From: Wolfiporia cocos
Taxonomy: Eukaryota; Basidiomycota; Agaricomycetes; Polyporales; Phaeolaceae
Reading direction: 5' to 3'
DNA: 64,000 nucleotides
Assembly (NCBI GenBank): GCA_029448655.1
Contig: JACCLO010000005.1
Location: 620,001 to 684,000 of the forward strand
Each line of letters starts with the position of its first letter. Within the stretch, counting starts at the first letter, position 1. Both the position numbers and the translations under genes were made by a program. The notes beneath the pieces were generated by a model. The model made no database searches, had not been told where the DNA came from, and saw only the letters and a program-made list of their open reading frames with translations. Below are positions 11,698-24,900 of the stretch, in pieces.

Positions 11698-13375
11698 CGC
11701 GCTGGTACTTGCGCATATACGAGAATATCGGTGAGCTACGCTATCAGTGCGGACCATGAAACGCATGTTCTCAGTATTGTTTGATACTCACGATGTTCTA
11801 GCACGTCTCGAGAGATTTTTTCTAGAAAAGCAAACTACGCTTGGCGAGTATTATTCACTGCACTATGTGAGGTCGGAGCAGGCGAGACTATTCTGAGTCT
11901 TTTTAACCTACAATACTATGTAGGTCTCGGTTGCGCCACAGGTGATATCGCGTCCTTCGTACCTGTTGGATGGGGTACGAGCATCGAGTGCAAGGCTGTG
12001 GATTCCATAGCGGCCATTCCTTGTGCTGTTTGTGCATGTGGATAGCAATATGGCCATGTAGGACTGTATACGACAGCAGCTCACGTGTTACGCGATCGGT
12101 TTTCGGTTATCCATCTCGATCGCAGGTACTTGTACTGACTACGCCACTGCCACTCATTTTGGTGTGAATGGCCTGGTTCAAATGCTATGAATATAGAGGA
12201 TAGCATCACAGCTCCTGAGCGAATGATCAATTATATTTGGTAGTGGCGTAGCGTTCCTATAGACGCAAGACGACACCGTACAGTGACGCCACAGCGTTAG
12301 CTATTCGACATGCCGTGTTATTCTCTCTCCCGAGCACTATGAGCTCCTTCTTGAGCCTTAGGATTCAGGATAGTATGCAGTAATCCGATGGGAGCCGTAG
12401 TGCGTTTTCGTGAACAAAGACCAGCTGCAACAGATCCATAATGTGTATATGGGCATCAGGAGCTCGTCTGATTGGCGGCTTACCACAATGATAATTTCGG
12501 CCTGGTTTGAGTATTGGACTGTGCTCACGTAACCTTTCAGGCAAATGCCAGGGAAGCTATGAGTAAGCTACCACTGATACCATGTAATTACCTAATCTGT
12601 AGAGCTCTGTACCACTACAGGTCAAGTGGCAAGTAAGGTATCACTGATTTTTTTAATGAGTCGACGAAAGCCCTTGGTCAATTTCACGAGACATGTAGTC
12701 TAGAGAGCGGATATGAATTTCCCCCTTGGGGACGACTGAGCTCATTGTTAAATTGGCGGTGCCGTCACTATTGGCGGATTGTTCCCGCGCAGCTGCGCTC
12801 TCGCACGTTTGCACGGCACGCCGGGGGGATCTCCTCTGCCACCATTCCATTCACATCCAATGCTCAGAGTCACACAAGACAGTCCATACTTAGTTTGAAG
12901 ACGGGTGCGGAGGGTAGGGTCCCGGGACGGGATGGTACGGTGATGAACCGGGTAGGCCGGGACGGCATGATATGCGCAGAGGAGGTGCGGTGGGTGCGTA
13001 GGTAGGTACAAGGACAGACGAAAATAGTACGGGGACGTCTACAAGTCCGTGTGCGTGCGTGCGTGCGTGCGTGCGCTACATTATCCATGGGGGTCCGCCC
13101 CCCGTTCCCTCATCCCGCGCGCACGCCCGCCGGAGCAGGCATTCAGTTCAGTCATGGTACAGGGTATCGCGCACCTTGCGCCCCGGCCGAGCGGGGGCGC
13201 GCATTTTCGTGTGTGTATGTGTGGGAGCGGAAGAGGGAGCGGCGGGGGCCGTGATCGTTCGTCGTACAGGTACAGTGTCAAATCCGTGCCCCAAGCGGAC
13301 AGGGCGCGCGGGGGAGAGAGCGTGTGGCTAGCGATGTCGAGTCGTTCGGCGCGGATCACGGAGCGGGCGGGACGC
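11698..13375. other. intergenic with short tandem repeat
   Basis: This is the 5' flank of the F-box gene and the 3' flank of the KRE6-like gene. A (GTGC)n microsatellite occupies about 13049-13076. No gene is supported elsewhere in it. Confidence 0.5.
13049..13076. repeat. (GTGC)n microsatellite
   Basis: About seven near-perfect copies of the tetranucleotide lie 300 bp beyond the stop of the KRE6-like gene. Confidence 0.9.
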
Positions 13376-15882
13376 TCAGCACTGGCCAAGGAAGCGGTTC
13401 TTCGGCCACGGCTGGCCATAGTCGTCCTTCCACGTCGTGAGGTTCGGGTTCGTGTACGCCTCCATGTACCTGCGCCACGCCGTCAGCATCCCGCTCGTCT
13501 AATCGCACACGCCACCGCGTCTCGCTCGGAGCACGCGGCATTAGGCACGACGCAGAAGGCAGAAGGAAGGAGCGGACACGCACTCGTCGATGTACGCCTT
13601 CGTCGGGAAGTCGGGCGGGTCGCAGCCGATGTTGACGCGGTCCGACGGCTGGTACACGCGGATATAGTCCACGCGCATGTGCACCGGGAACGGGATCGCC
13701 GCGACGTCGACCTGGCCAAAGTTGTACGACATCCCGAGGTTCATGATGATGTACTGTGCGCGCCGTCAGCCGTCAGCCTGCGCCAGCCACGAGGGACGCG
13801 CCGCGCACCATGGGCTCCTGCGACACCGGGCGCGCGGAGATCTCGACGCGCTCGTCCGCGCCCATCCCCGCGACGTTGAGCGTCCACGCGACCTTGTCGT
13901 TCGACACCCACGTGATGTACTGTCCGCCGCGTCAGCATCCAGCGATCTTCGAATGCCACGGCGGAACGCTCACCGCGTCGTCGAACCCGGGCAGGTACTC
14001 GAACCCGTAAACGGAGAAGCATCCCCCGTTGTCCTCGTAGCACTCCTCGTCCGTGTTGGTCACGACGCTCGTCGCCTGCTGGAGCACGCCGCCCGTATAC
14101 GTGTTCAGCTTCGAGATCGTCGGGTCCGGAATGATCTCATTCTCAGACGTGTTGAGCCACTCGTACCCCGCATTAAACGGCTGCGCCACGCCCGATCAGC
14201 CGCACATCTCCATCATACGACACGCTGCACACTCACCGCCCACTGCGCGCTCTGCGAGACCTGCGCGGTCAGCGGCGTGCCCGTGATCTGCGCCTCGAAC
14301 ATGTCGATCTCGGGCGAGGCCCGCCCGACGAACGTCCCGTCGCTGTGCTTCGGGCCCGGGTGGCTCTCCCCGGGGCACGTGCACCGCGAGAGCCGCTGCC
14401 CGGGCAGGAACGACAGCACGCCGCCCTCGCTCGGGTCCCCGCCCTCCGTCGCGGCGACGGGCTTCCCGTTCACGGTCTGGTTCTCCACCGTGCCCACGTC
14501 GCACGCATCGTACGAGTACGGCCACTGCGCGCGGGGTCAGCATCGTCATCGTCAACAGGGCGCGCGGCGAGCACGCACCAGGCCCTCCAGGGACGCGCCG
14601 TACCCCGCGCGCCCGAGGTTGCCCATCGTCCAGATCGCGGGCCAGAGCCCGACGACGTTGTTCAGCCCCGGCAGGCTCACGTTCGCCTCGACGTACCCGC
14701 CCGTGAAGCAGAACTTGTTCCACGTGCTCATCATCCCGCCCTGGTAATTCAGGTTGTGGATCTGCTTCTGGCTGAGGGTGATGACAAGGTTCCCGTCCGC
14801 GGTCGTGATCGCGTCGGGGTGGTACCACTCGAGGTTGTTCGTCTCCCAGTAGTGCAGGTCGACTGCCTCCCAGTACGGGTCGTCCCCCGGCCAGAACGTG
14901 CGCCCGGGCGTGTTGAACTCGTCCGAGAAGACGAGGGTGAACTCTTGCCCGCCGTTGACGGAGCTGTCGCTGTTGCGCGCGGTGCGCGTGTACGCGGACT
15001 GCGGCGTGTCCGCGTCGATGAGCCCGAAGTTGCCGGAGATGAGCGGCACCTGCCCCGAGGCGTTGATGCCGCCGAGGTTGTACGCGCCGAGCGTGGACTC
15101 GTTGTGGTCGCGGAAGTAGGTGATCACGGGATAGCCTGCGCTGTGATCCGCGTCAGCTTGTAGCGTGAGTTGGCTGCGCTATTCCCGCTGGCCGTCGCCA
15201 CAGCTGTGGCAGAGCTGTGGCGGAAGGTGGCATGCGCAGCACCCTTGCTGATATCAAATCTTCCGGCGTTACACCGGATCTTGAACACAAGGCGGGGTGT
15301 GCTGCGCATGGCGGGCCCCCGTGTGTTCACACGGGAGATCCGCGGGGATCCACAGCGACGTGCGCGCCTCGACTCGGCACCGCCGATCCCCGATTGTGGC
15401 GTCGAGCCATGACAAGAGGAGCATTGGACTCACAAAAGAGTGATGAGCGCGGCGACGAGGATTATGAGCGAGCCAACATTGACGAGACCGCGCCAGGAGA
15501 GGACGGCGCCGTTCTTGTGGGTGACCTGGGACGGACGGTCGTCGGCATCTGGGCGGTGGAGGTCGTCGTCCGCCTCAAGCACGTCGGGCGAGACGTACGC
15601 GTTCCACTGGTCGGGGTCTGCAGAAAGGGGGAACTGCGGCGCGTCAGCGAGAGTGCACGGGTGGGCGCTCGCACGCACGTCTTTGCCCAGGGATGTGAGC
15701 GAGAGGGGGCGGCCCGCGCCGAGGTAGGGCGAGTCGACGGCGGAGGAGGAGGGGCTGCTCGCGACGCTGCCGAAGCTGTGCAGCCTGCTGCCGACGGAGG
15801 ACGAGAAGGGGGACGTGGAGGAGGACGTGAGCGGTCGGTAGCGGTCGAGGGTGCGCGTGCGGCGGAGGTCGGGGAGGGACAT
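13376..15882 (-). CDS. KRE6: KRE6/SKN1 beta-glucan synthesis-associated protein
   Basis: Kre6/Skn1 are type II membrane proteins of the secretory pathway with a GH16-like lumenal domain, needed for beta-1,6-glucan of the cell wall. The ATG at 15882 starts MSLPDLRRTRTLDRYRPL and a Ser-rich cytosolic tail. The single membrane helix is VNVGSLIILVAALITL. After the splice come FAGYPVITYF, FSDEFNTPGRTFWPGDDPYW, GGMMSTWNKFCFTGGYVEA, VVGLWPAIWTMGNLGRAGYG and the GH16-type acidic motif PEIDMFEAQ, then IIMNLGMSYNFGQVD, IPFPVHMRVDYIRVYQP and a C-terminal WKDDYGQPWPKNRFLGQC. Exons are 15882-15434, 15140-14579, 14524-14237, 14180-13974, 13919-13809, 13753-13584 and 13469-13376, giving 626 codons in frame. 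A 45-nt segment in exon 1 with GTGCGT..GCAG ends may be an extra optional intron. The 293-nt intron after the membrane helix is unusually long. Confidence 0.93.
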
Positions 15883-17844
15883 GGCGGCGAGTGGCAGTGT
15901 GCGCCAGAGGCCGCGGCTGGATGTCAGGTTGGAAAGAGTGTGCACGCGCAGTCGCTGTGCAGGTGCAGAATGGACGCTCCGGTGTTTGCCATGTCCTGCG
16001 CAATGCAATGTTAGCTGCCCTGACGTCAGTGCGAGTGTTTGGGACGGTGGCGTGCGCTGTCTGCCCTCGCTGCTATCGCACGGCAGCTGCGCACGCCCTG
16101 CGCTGCTCCACAGACTGCGCATCGCTTCGTCCGCTGGTCTGGCTTGGCTGTTCCATGACGCAGAGGGCGTTGATAAACGCGCCCGCTAGTCTCCTGCGAC
16201 GCGACCGAGCGCCCGCTCCGCCTCGTCGCTTCCCGCGCTCGTTCCCCTTCAAGATTTACGCTCATTCTCCTGCGCAATGTCTGCGAGCTGCGGCTTGGCT
16301 TGTGCACTCTGCGACCGGTCGGGTGGTCTGGCCTGCGCAGTCTGCTTCCCTATACTCGGATCCTCGAGCGCACAGACTCCGTGCTCCACTCCGATCACCT
16401 CATTCCGGACGATATCCGGCTCCTCACCGCGTCATGCCACCCGTCTTCTCATCCGCTGTCGTAGATAACGCTGCACGTCGCTCGCTCAGGGCCTGTACGG
16501 GAACACAACCTGATATCGCTGTGGATGTCTAGAGAGAGAACAACCATTTATATCCTGCAGTCAGTAAACATAAGTACATGTGTGGTGGTCAACAAGGACC
16601 AGAGTCACAGCTGGTATTGTGGTGGGTAGGGTATGGTAAAGTGAGTGGTGGGTGTGCAGAGGTCATGGTAACATAGTTTGGTCATGCCAGTAACGGTGAG
16701 AGATAGAAAGGCTTACCCTGGATCGAATATGATGGGGTTTATGATTGATTTGAGGAAGGCTGTGGTCTTGTGCAGGAATGTGACAAGGGATTTACATCCG
16801 GTGTGTGTGCCTAGAATAGTGTGGAGTTGTAGTAATGGGGATGCTTTGCATAGGTGGTGACATGCATGGTTGTGTAAAGGGCAGAATAGTAGGATATGTC
16901 GTCGAGTTTGGAACCAATGGGGGTTACATTAACATGATGTGGGTTTGGTGGGGACAAAACATAAGTAGCATTTGCTGATGAAGGTGTGGCCAGTGAGGCA
17001 TTGTATGAGGTGCCCTGTGAATGTCTACATTTCAACACACCCATCTCATAGGATGGCCTTAAAGCCCAGATATCTTACACAAGCAGCAGTTACCCCAGAG
17101 TGCCTATCATTATGACCTGATCATTTGGATCAGCAGAGCTAGTAGATAGCTGTTGAAATGTTGACACCTCACAATGTGCTTGTGCATTGCATCAACTGTG
17201 AAACTGTCATGTACCATCTCTCTCAAACACTCAGTGAGATAGGTCCATGAATGTCGTGTATCCATCTCTTGCAACTGCAAACTCTGACCATACCCACCTG
17301 GTACTAGTACATGTCACATGGCTGGTGACCTCTAGGAGCTTCATGTGTGCTGGGTTCATGTCAGAGTGCACTCTTCATGTGTGATGGGAGAACACCTAAA
17401 ACCTGAATGATAAAATGACTTGTACTTATATGATTCAAAGGCTGCCCTGATGTTTCCTCTGAAATATACTGGTTGGTATGACTAGTTGCTCGGTAAATGT
17501 ACCAGTAAATCTGTGATGGTGATGGATTGATGAATGAAGTGTTTGAATTGGTTGGGTGTATGGCAATACATTTTGCTGGCTCAATAATTGGGTGCTGATC
17601 AGGATTTCAGAATGATGTATTGTTGCCCTAGCACTGAGTCTGAGACCTATTGGGGTTGTTGCCTAGCATGAGCATAAGCAAAGTGGTTAGATGTGAGCTC
17701 ACTGGTCATGCTCTTGTACAGTAGAGCAGCAAGGAATTGATTAAACTGAAGCTGGGATACAGCAATGAGCTACTATGGTATATATACATGACTATGCTGT
17801 GTACATCTGTGCATCTCATATGCCGGTGATGGCTATATGGTGAT
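15883..17844. other. KRE6 upstream region, then unassigned AT-richer DNA
   Basis: About 15883-16550 is GC-rich upstream DNA of the KRE6-like gene. From about 16560 the base composition changes to AT-richer, repeat-like sequence with only short broken frames. This marks the edge of the transposon-rich block. I cannot name a family for 16560-17844. Confidence 0.4.
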
Positions 17845-17849
17845 TAGAT
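17845..17849. repeat. target-site duplication TAGAT of Element 1 (left)
   Basis: TAGAT directly precedes the 5' LTR and is repeated at 26042-26046 directly after the 3' LTR, as expected for a 5-bp staggered integration. Confidence 0.95.
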
Positions 17850-18220
17850 TGTCACAAGCCGATTTTCTCCAACTTGCTTGCGACTAGGAACAACCCTTAT
17901 CTTATCTAAGCGCCCGCCTATGCGTCACGTGCAAGGACCCCGAACACCCCACACGTGCCTACACAGACCCCGGACACCCTTGATGTGGCTCTACACCTAC
18001 GATAGGGTTTACCATACTCTAAACGGTCTATCAGCTTACGTAATACTGTATAGTAGCCAAACATGTACAAACAGCCTACGAGCATATATACCAGCCAGAC
18101 GAGCAGGGAGCACCCCAGACTCGTCTTGGCCTTTACTGCCTTGAGTAGCCTCAGATCAGGAAGTCGCTTCCACGCGATTACACTTCCCCTGAGAAGTTGC
18201 TTGAGAACGTGCTTGTGTCA
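17850..18220 (+). repeat. 5' LTR of Element 1 (371 bp)
   Basis: It begins TGTCACAAGCC and ends CTTGTGTCA. No difference from 25671-26041 was seen. It contains a TATA box (18084-18090), the predicted transcription start and primer 11-mer AGACTCGTCTT (18117-18127), and an upstream partner arm AGACGAG (18097-18103). Confidence 0.96.
18084..18127 (+). promoter_or_regulatory. LTR core promoter and self-primer of Element 1
   Basis: ATATATA lies at 18084-18090, and 33 nt after its first base is AGACTCGTCTT (18117-18127). In self-priming elements the RNA 5' end supplies the primer, so the match of this 11-mer to the PBS at 18222-18232 also predicts the start of R at 18117. Confidence 0.75.
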
Positions 18221-18221
18221 T

Positions 18222-18232
18222 AAGACGAGTCT
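18222..18232 (+). other. primer-binding site of Element 1 (self-priming type)
   Basis: AAGACGAGTCT starts 1 nt after the LTR end and is the exact reverse complement of AGACTCGTCTT at 18117-18127. I did not recognise a tRNA 3' end match at this position. Confidence 0.8.
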
Positions 18233-18985
18233 CCCCCCCGCTCTGAGTTCATTCCAGAGCAACCCCGGCGCACTAGGGGCAAAGTGCACTTTTCTTTCGC
18301 CTTCGTTTGACTTCTGTCATCCGGGCACGTGATCAGTAAACCCATACCCGTCTCATCCCAGGGTCAAGGGATTTGAGTTCTGGGGGCCACTTGTGAACAG
18401 CGTGTAGGGGACCACTCCTACCGTTGTCTCTAAGCTACTGAGCCACCGTCGTGCAATACGACGTAAAGGCTTTGGGTCCATCCCCACCGTAGTAGAAGTG
18501 TACCCGACGCATAATAATCAAAAGCGTTAAGGGGCCCTACGGCAGATTACAGAGGCACTGGGCACCTATTTACCCGCATTACCGCGGCACGTACGAGCAT
18601 TACCGCTCCCCCGTCACTATACAACCCAGCGCCCCACCAGGCGGCTGAAGAGGCGCGACACAGCCTGTCCATACGGCCACTTGGCCAAAAATACGTTTAG
18701 TTTTTACACGCCCCATCCCAGGCGGATAGTTCCTGTCCCCCCGGTATCCCGAATTAGCTTCGGGGCTGGACGAGGGTTCAGAGGCAGAGTTTACTTGCCG
18801 GCTTTGGGCTGAAAACCCCTTAGCGTTTCTTGGCGCACTCCCGAAAAGGAGTGGACTCTGACAGAGGCGGACAACCGAAGTTTATAGTTACCACCCCGAT
18901 CGCAGCTATAGGCTGATCCACAGTGGGCGGGTAGCGCTTCGAACGTCGCGGCCACTGCTTTTTTAAAACTTCTTCATACGATACG
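18233..18985 (+). other. untranslated leader of Element 1
   Basis: About 750 nt lie between the PBS and the gag start codon at 18986. No conserved coding sequence is visible. It may hold packaging or translation signals, which is inference only. Confidence 0.5.
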
Positions 18986-21900
18986 ATGGCCGCTCACAGC
19001 CTCGACTACATCCGCGGCCCCCGACCCGAACAAATCCCGCTCCCCGGTGGCACAATGATCGGCACACCCACCGTCACCAATAACCCGTTCCACCCAGGGC
19101 AATGGGTGAACTACCAGGTACACGGATTGCCCGACGACTTCGCCCTGCTATCAGTAGCAGACAGCATCCACGCCCCGCGTCAGCAGGTAGAAGTCGCCTC
19201 CGTCCACACCGGGACCTTCGACGGTCATCCCCCCGCACGATCACTCGCGTACGGCGCATCACAGGAGGACCAAGGTCCTGGTGTCGAGAGGATGGAACAA
19301 GCTTTCCACCTGGCAAGGGAACAATCCCACACGATCCGCGGCGCGAGTCCCCTAGCACACGTCGACTCACCCCTGGCTCTACAATGGGCGTTCCCCCCCA
19401 ACCCAACCTCGGCAGACTTCGGTCATCGGTGTCAAACGGTAGCGGCTACAATGGTTCAAACCGGTGTGTGGAACGCCGACATGGGAGCCCGGTTCCTGCG
19501 GGAGGCACAACGTCTCCAGGCAGATGCAATCGCGGCAGGAGATGCGGCTTCGCTACACAGCCAGCACTCCGCCCCCCGTCGGTCAGTACCATCGGTTCCG
19601 GAAGAACGCTTCCGGCCGGTTGAAAACTGGGTAAGATCCGTCCACATGGGATCTCCCCCACCGGTGAATGCGGCAACCCATCCGGCTTCGAACGCGGGCA
19701 CCCGGCAGACGAACCCTTTCCTGCCCGGCTACACTCCCCCGGTCCTCACACCCCAGGTCCCCTTTTCGGTCATGGCAGCACAGCCCCCGGTCCCTCCGTC
19801 GGTAGCACCACGGACGGCGCATGTGAACACCTGGAGAGCCGCGCCTCTCCCGGGAACGCGTGCGTCCATGTGGCGGCCCGAGAAACCGGCGAGCTCGCAA
19901 TGGGATGCTTACTCAATGCTCCCGGAGCCGCAGCCTGACCCCCGGTACAAGTCTAAGGTGCGCGAACCCGAACCCTTCACCGGCGACAACTTCATCGCCT
20001 GGGTAATGCGCCTAAAGTTGTACATCGACGACAACCGGCCGCTGCTCTTCACAGACAGCAAGAAAATCGGCACGGCCATCTCGTTGATACGGGGACCAAA
20101 GGTAGACTCGTGGGTAACGGCATTCACGCGGGAACATTACCGTGACGGACAATGGCACCTGAGCTGGCTCCGCTTCGTCTGGGAACTCCACCAGAAGTTC
20201 GACGACCCTGACTTGGAAAAGAAGTCAGCGGTCGCAGCGGAAAAGCTCACTATGGCCATCGGTAAGGGCGAGGAGTACTTCCAAGAACTGGAAAGACTTC
20301 TTTCGGAGGCAAGATACGACAAGGAGAACCAGATCGTCCACCGCTGGGTCACCTCTGCCATCCCGAAGGAAATCTATACGGCAGTACACTCCGCCTTCGT
20401 CGCCGCCACGGTTAATGACAAATCGCAACGCGGATACAACGTCTCGATTCCCGAGGACTACGAATCCTGGAAACAGGCTATCCTCCGGACAGACAACGCG
20501 ATGCGACGTCTCCGCGACGAAGAGAAGCTGCGCCACGGTCGTGACACGGGTAAGGGCGTCGCCGACAAAGGGAAAGGTCGGGCGACAACATCGACATCGG
20601 GAACCACGCGGTCCGAGCCCACCGCGGAAGAACGGGCCAATTTGCTCAAGAGGAAGTGCCACTCTTGCAGCAAAACACAAGCAGAGGCACCAGGGAAGGG
20701 CTGTAACAAGCCCGTCTGGCACCAACCCAACTGGAAGCCCCGAGCAGCTACCAGTGGAGGGAATACCGGTGCCGGACCCTCACAACCGGCGCGCACCCGC
20801 CAGGCCGTCGAAGCACCACCAGCAGAAAAAGTCCTTGGGGAAGTATCCCAGGAGGACTTCGTGCGAATGGTGTCGGCATGGGCCAAGGAAAATCCGGAGG
20901 CTGCGAAGGAAGCCGGATTCACTCAGGTACGTCCCCTCTCTAATAATAAATTTTCAGTTCTGGAGATCGAGGAACCAGTAAATGTCTCTATCTCCGAATC
21001 TGCCTCGGAGGGTAACGAACCGGTGGATGGACTATATGGGCTAGGAACCGGGGCCCCGATATTTGATTACATATCTGTACCACGTTCTGTAGACTTGGCA
21101 CCTGGTGACGACGACGGAGCTTCAACATGCTCCGACGATTCGTTTGTAACAGCCTCAGAGGAGCCTCCCACCGGAGCTTGGCGGGAGGATAAAACCGTGC
21201 TTAATTCCTCTATCAATGTAAACTATGTGCCAATGGACGTAGACTCGGTTGTAGACTCAGATGTGCAGATGGCAGACGCATCTAAGCCTACAGTCCAGAA
21301 AAAGACGGAAAAGAAAGTGCGGCGTCGACGAGCCAAGAAGAAGGCTATCACGCTCGACATATACTTAGACCACCCGCGGGCAATCCCCCCTGAGCGCAAA
21401 AGCGAAGGAGCCGCGGGTTACGATCTTCACTCTGCGGAGGAAGTCGTTATACCCAATGGGAAGCGCATCACCGTGGACACAGGCATAATGATCCGAATGC
21501 CACCTGGTGTATACGGCCGCATAGCTCCACGATCCGGACTCGCTTTGAAAGGAGTCGACGTGGAGGCCGGTGTAGTCGATGAAGACTACACCGGTCGGTT
21601 AAAAGTCATACTGAATAATCAAACTGGAACAGATTATCAGGTCGAGTATGGGGACAGAATCGCCCAGTTCATACTCGAGTGCAATATGACACCAGACACG
21701 CGCATAGTAAAAAGCATTAGGGAAACCAGACGCGGAACACAAGGGTTCGGCTCTACTGGTGAGAAACTCAGAGGGAATGTAGTGGTAATCCAAACGGGAA
21801 AACGGGGAAGGCAGATCGAAGTACCGATCACCCTCCACCGCCCGGACGGACGCGCCCTCTTCACAAAGGCACTGATAGACTCCGGTTCAACGGGATCGGT

Positions 21901-24900
21901 CATCAGTCGTGCCTACGTGGAGGAACACAAACTCGAGCAACTCCCACTAGACCGACCCGTCAAGCTGTACAACGCTGACGGTAGTACCAATGCTGCGGGC
22001 AAGATGACGCACTATGTCGAACTCCAGATGCAGATCGACACGCATTTGGAAACGCGCAAGTTCCACGTCACCGAGCTGAGCTCGGCCGACATATTCCTCG
22101 GCTTCGACTGGTTGGAAGATCATAATCCCACCATCGACTGGAAGAAACGCCGAATCACCTTCACCTGCGACTGCGAGCACGAGCAGATCGAGGACGGTGA
22201 CCATATATATTACATCTTTGCTGACGCATGGTTACGGAATAGGGAAGAATGCCGAGCCGACATCGCTGAGCGAGTCCGCGCGACGAAGGCAACAGAAATC
22301 GCCATCGCCACCGGCAAAACCACGGAAGCCAAGACTTTCGAGGAGGTAGTCCCCGAGTACTTACACGAATTCGAAGACGTGTTTAAGGAAACGGAATTCG
22401 ACCAACTCCCCGAAAGACGACCGTGGGACCACGCCATCGAACTCTTACCGAACTCCGAACCCTACGCCGGCAAGATCTATGCCCTATCGCCCAGAGAACA
22501 AGAGGCGCTAGATGATTTCCTAGAAGAACAGCTTCGGACTGGACGTATACGACCATCCAAGTCACCATGGGGGGCACCATTCTTCTTCGTCAAGAAGAAG
22601 GATGGGAAACTGAGACCCATTCGGGACTACCGGAAGTTGAACCAGATGACCAAGAAGAACCGGTACCCGCTCCCTCTGATCACGGAGCTGCTCAACAAAC
22701 TGAAACGAGCTAAGTACTTCTCTAAATTGGACATTCGTTGGGGATACACGAACGTCAGAATCAAAGAAGGCGACGAAGAAAAAGCCGCCTTCATCACTAA
22801 TAGGGGATTATACGAACCTTTAGTGATGTTCTTTGGAATGTGCAACGCACCGGGCACGTTTCAGACTTTGATGAACGACATCTTCCGAGATCTGATAATG
22901 ACTGGAAAGGTCATTGTATACCTAGACGACATACTTGTTTTCACGGAGACCGAGGCAGAACACAAAGAGATCCTGCGCAAGGTTCTGCTCGTTCTCCGTC
23001 AAAATAAGTTGACCTGTAAACCAGAGAAATGCGAGTTCATGAAGTCGGAAGTAGAGTACTTAGGACATATAATCTCTCACGGGGAAATCCGTATGGATCC
23101 CGCGAAGGTGGCGGCAGTGGCTGAATGGCCCGCACCTCGGAACAAGAAAGAAGTGCAATCCTTCATAGGATTTGCAAACTTCTACCGGAGATTCATTCCT
23201 AAGTTCTCCACGGTAGCACGCCCACTGATAAACCTAACCAAGGACACGCCTTGGCAGTGGGGTACGGCGGAACAAGAGTGTTTCGATAAGTTAAAGAGAA
23301 TATTTATCGAAGCACCCGTGTTAGGGATACCAAACGACGACGACCCATTCCGCATCGAGGCAGACTCTTCAGACTTCGCAACTGGAGCCTGCCTCATGCA
23401 GAAACAGGACGGTGTCTGGAAACCCATCGCCTACCAGAGTAAGACGATGCTACCGGCAGAACGGAACTACGAGATCTACGACAGAGAACTTCTCGCCATC
23501 ATGCGCGCACTCGATGAATGGCGGCATTTCGTAATGGGTGGCAAACACCCTGTAGAAATACTAACGGACCATAAAAACTTAGAATACTTTAAGACCCCGC
23601 AGAAAATTAATCCGCGACAAGCCCGGTGGATGACGGAACTCGCCGAGTACGACCTACAACTCGTGCACATCCCCGGGAAGACCAATGGAAGGGCCGATGG
23701 GCTTTCCCGAAGAAGTGATCACGGCAACGACAAGGATCACCTCGAAGGGCAAGTCGTCCTGAAGCCACACCTCTTCGTCCAAGACAGCGCAGAAAGGCTG
23801 CGATCCTCATTCTATACTATAGTCAAGGGAATCACCCACGACGAAGTAAAAGAGAGGGTCAAAGCGGAAGCCGCTCTCTACGATGGAAAGGAAGGAGTAG
23901 AAGTAGGGGAAACAACCGAGGACGGTCTGCGATATAGGAGGGGGAGGTTAATTATCCCTCGAGACGAAGAATTAATCGGAAAAATCATTTCTTCGTTCCA
24001 CGACACCGTCTCAGCAGGACACCCTGGCACCGAAAACACATACACTGCCATACACCGACACTACTGGTGGCCGAAGATGCGCTCAGACATCCGCCAGTAC
24101 GTCAAGGCTTGTATAAAGTGCCAGGCCGCTAAGCCGGACCGATCCAAACGCGCGGCTCCACTCAACCCGAACCCGACTCCAGCACACAACTGGGAGAACA
24201 TCTCTGTCGACATGATCACGGGACTCCCCACTTCCAAGGGTCGCGACGCCATCATTGTAGTTGTAGATATGAAATCCAAGGACTATATAGCTGTACCAAC
24301 AACGACTAAATTATCGGCCGAAGGATGGGCCAACATATTCGTAGATAAAGTGTATGCACAACACGGACTACCAAAGAAAATATTTAGCGATAGAGGACCA
24401 CAATTTGTATCAGAATTTATAAAGGACGTATATCGTAGATTAGGCATACAGGGAAACCCGAGTACCGCGTTCCACCCACAGACAGACGGGCAAACGGAAC
24501 GTATGAACCAGGAACTCGAGGTCTACCTTAGATTATTTATTAACGACACTCATACGAACTGGCCGGACTTACTCCCGCTGGCAAGCTTTGCGTACAAGAC
24601 ACACGTACACAGTAGCACGGGATATAGTCCCTTTTACCTTACGCACGGATACCACCCCTTCACAGGTGTAGAGGCGCCGGAACAAGAAGAGGGGGTAGCA
24701 CAGGATTGGGTCGAACACATGCACACCATATCCAAACTCGCTTCGCAGAACCTGGAGAAAGCTAAGCTACGCATGAAAGAGTACTACGATAGGAAATGGG
24801 CATCGCCACTATCGTACTCTGAAGGCGACTTGGTTTGGGTCGACGGCCGCAACATAAACATGGGCCACCCAACCAAGAAGCTTGACTCCAAGCGATTTGG

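Noticed and set aside
13049..15163. Long plus-strand frames of 276, 356 and 272 codons
   Set aside because: They are antisense shadows of the GC-rich KRE6 exons and have no domain.
17878..18144. 88-codon frame also found at 25699-25965
   Set aside because: It lies wholly in the LTR and is identical only because the LTRs are.
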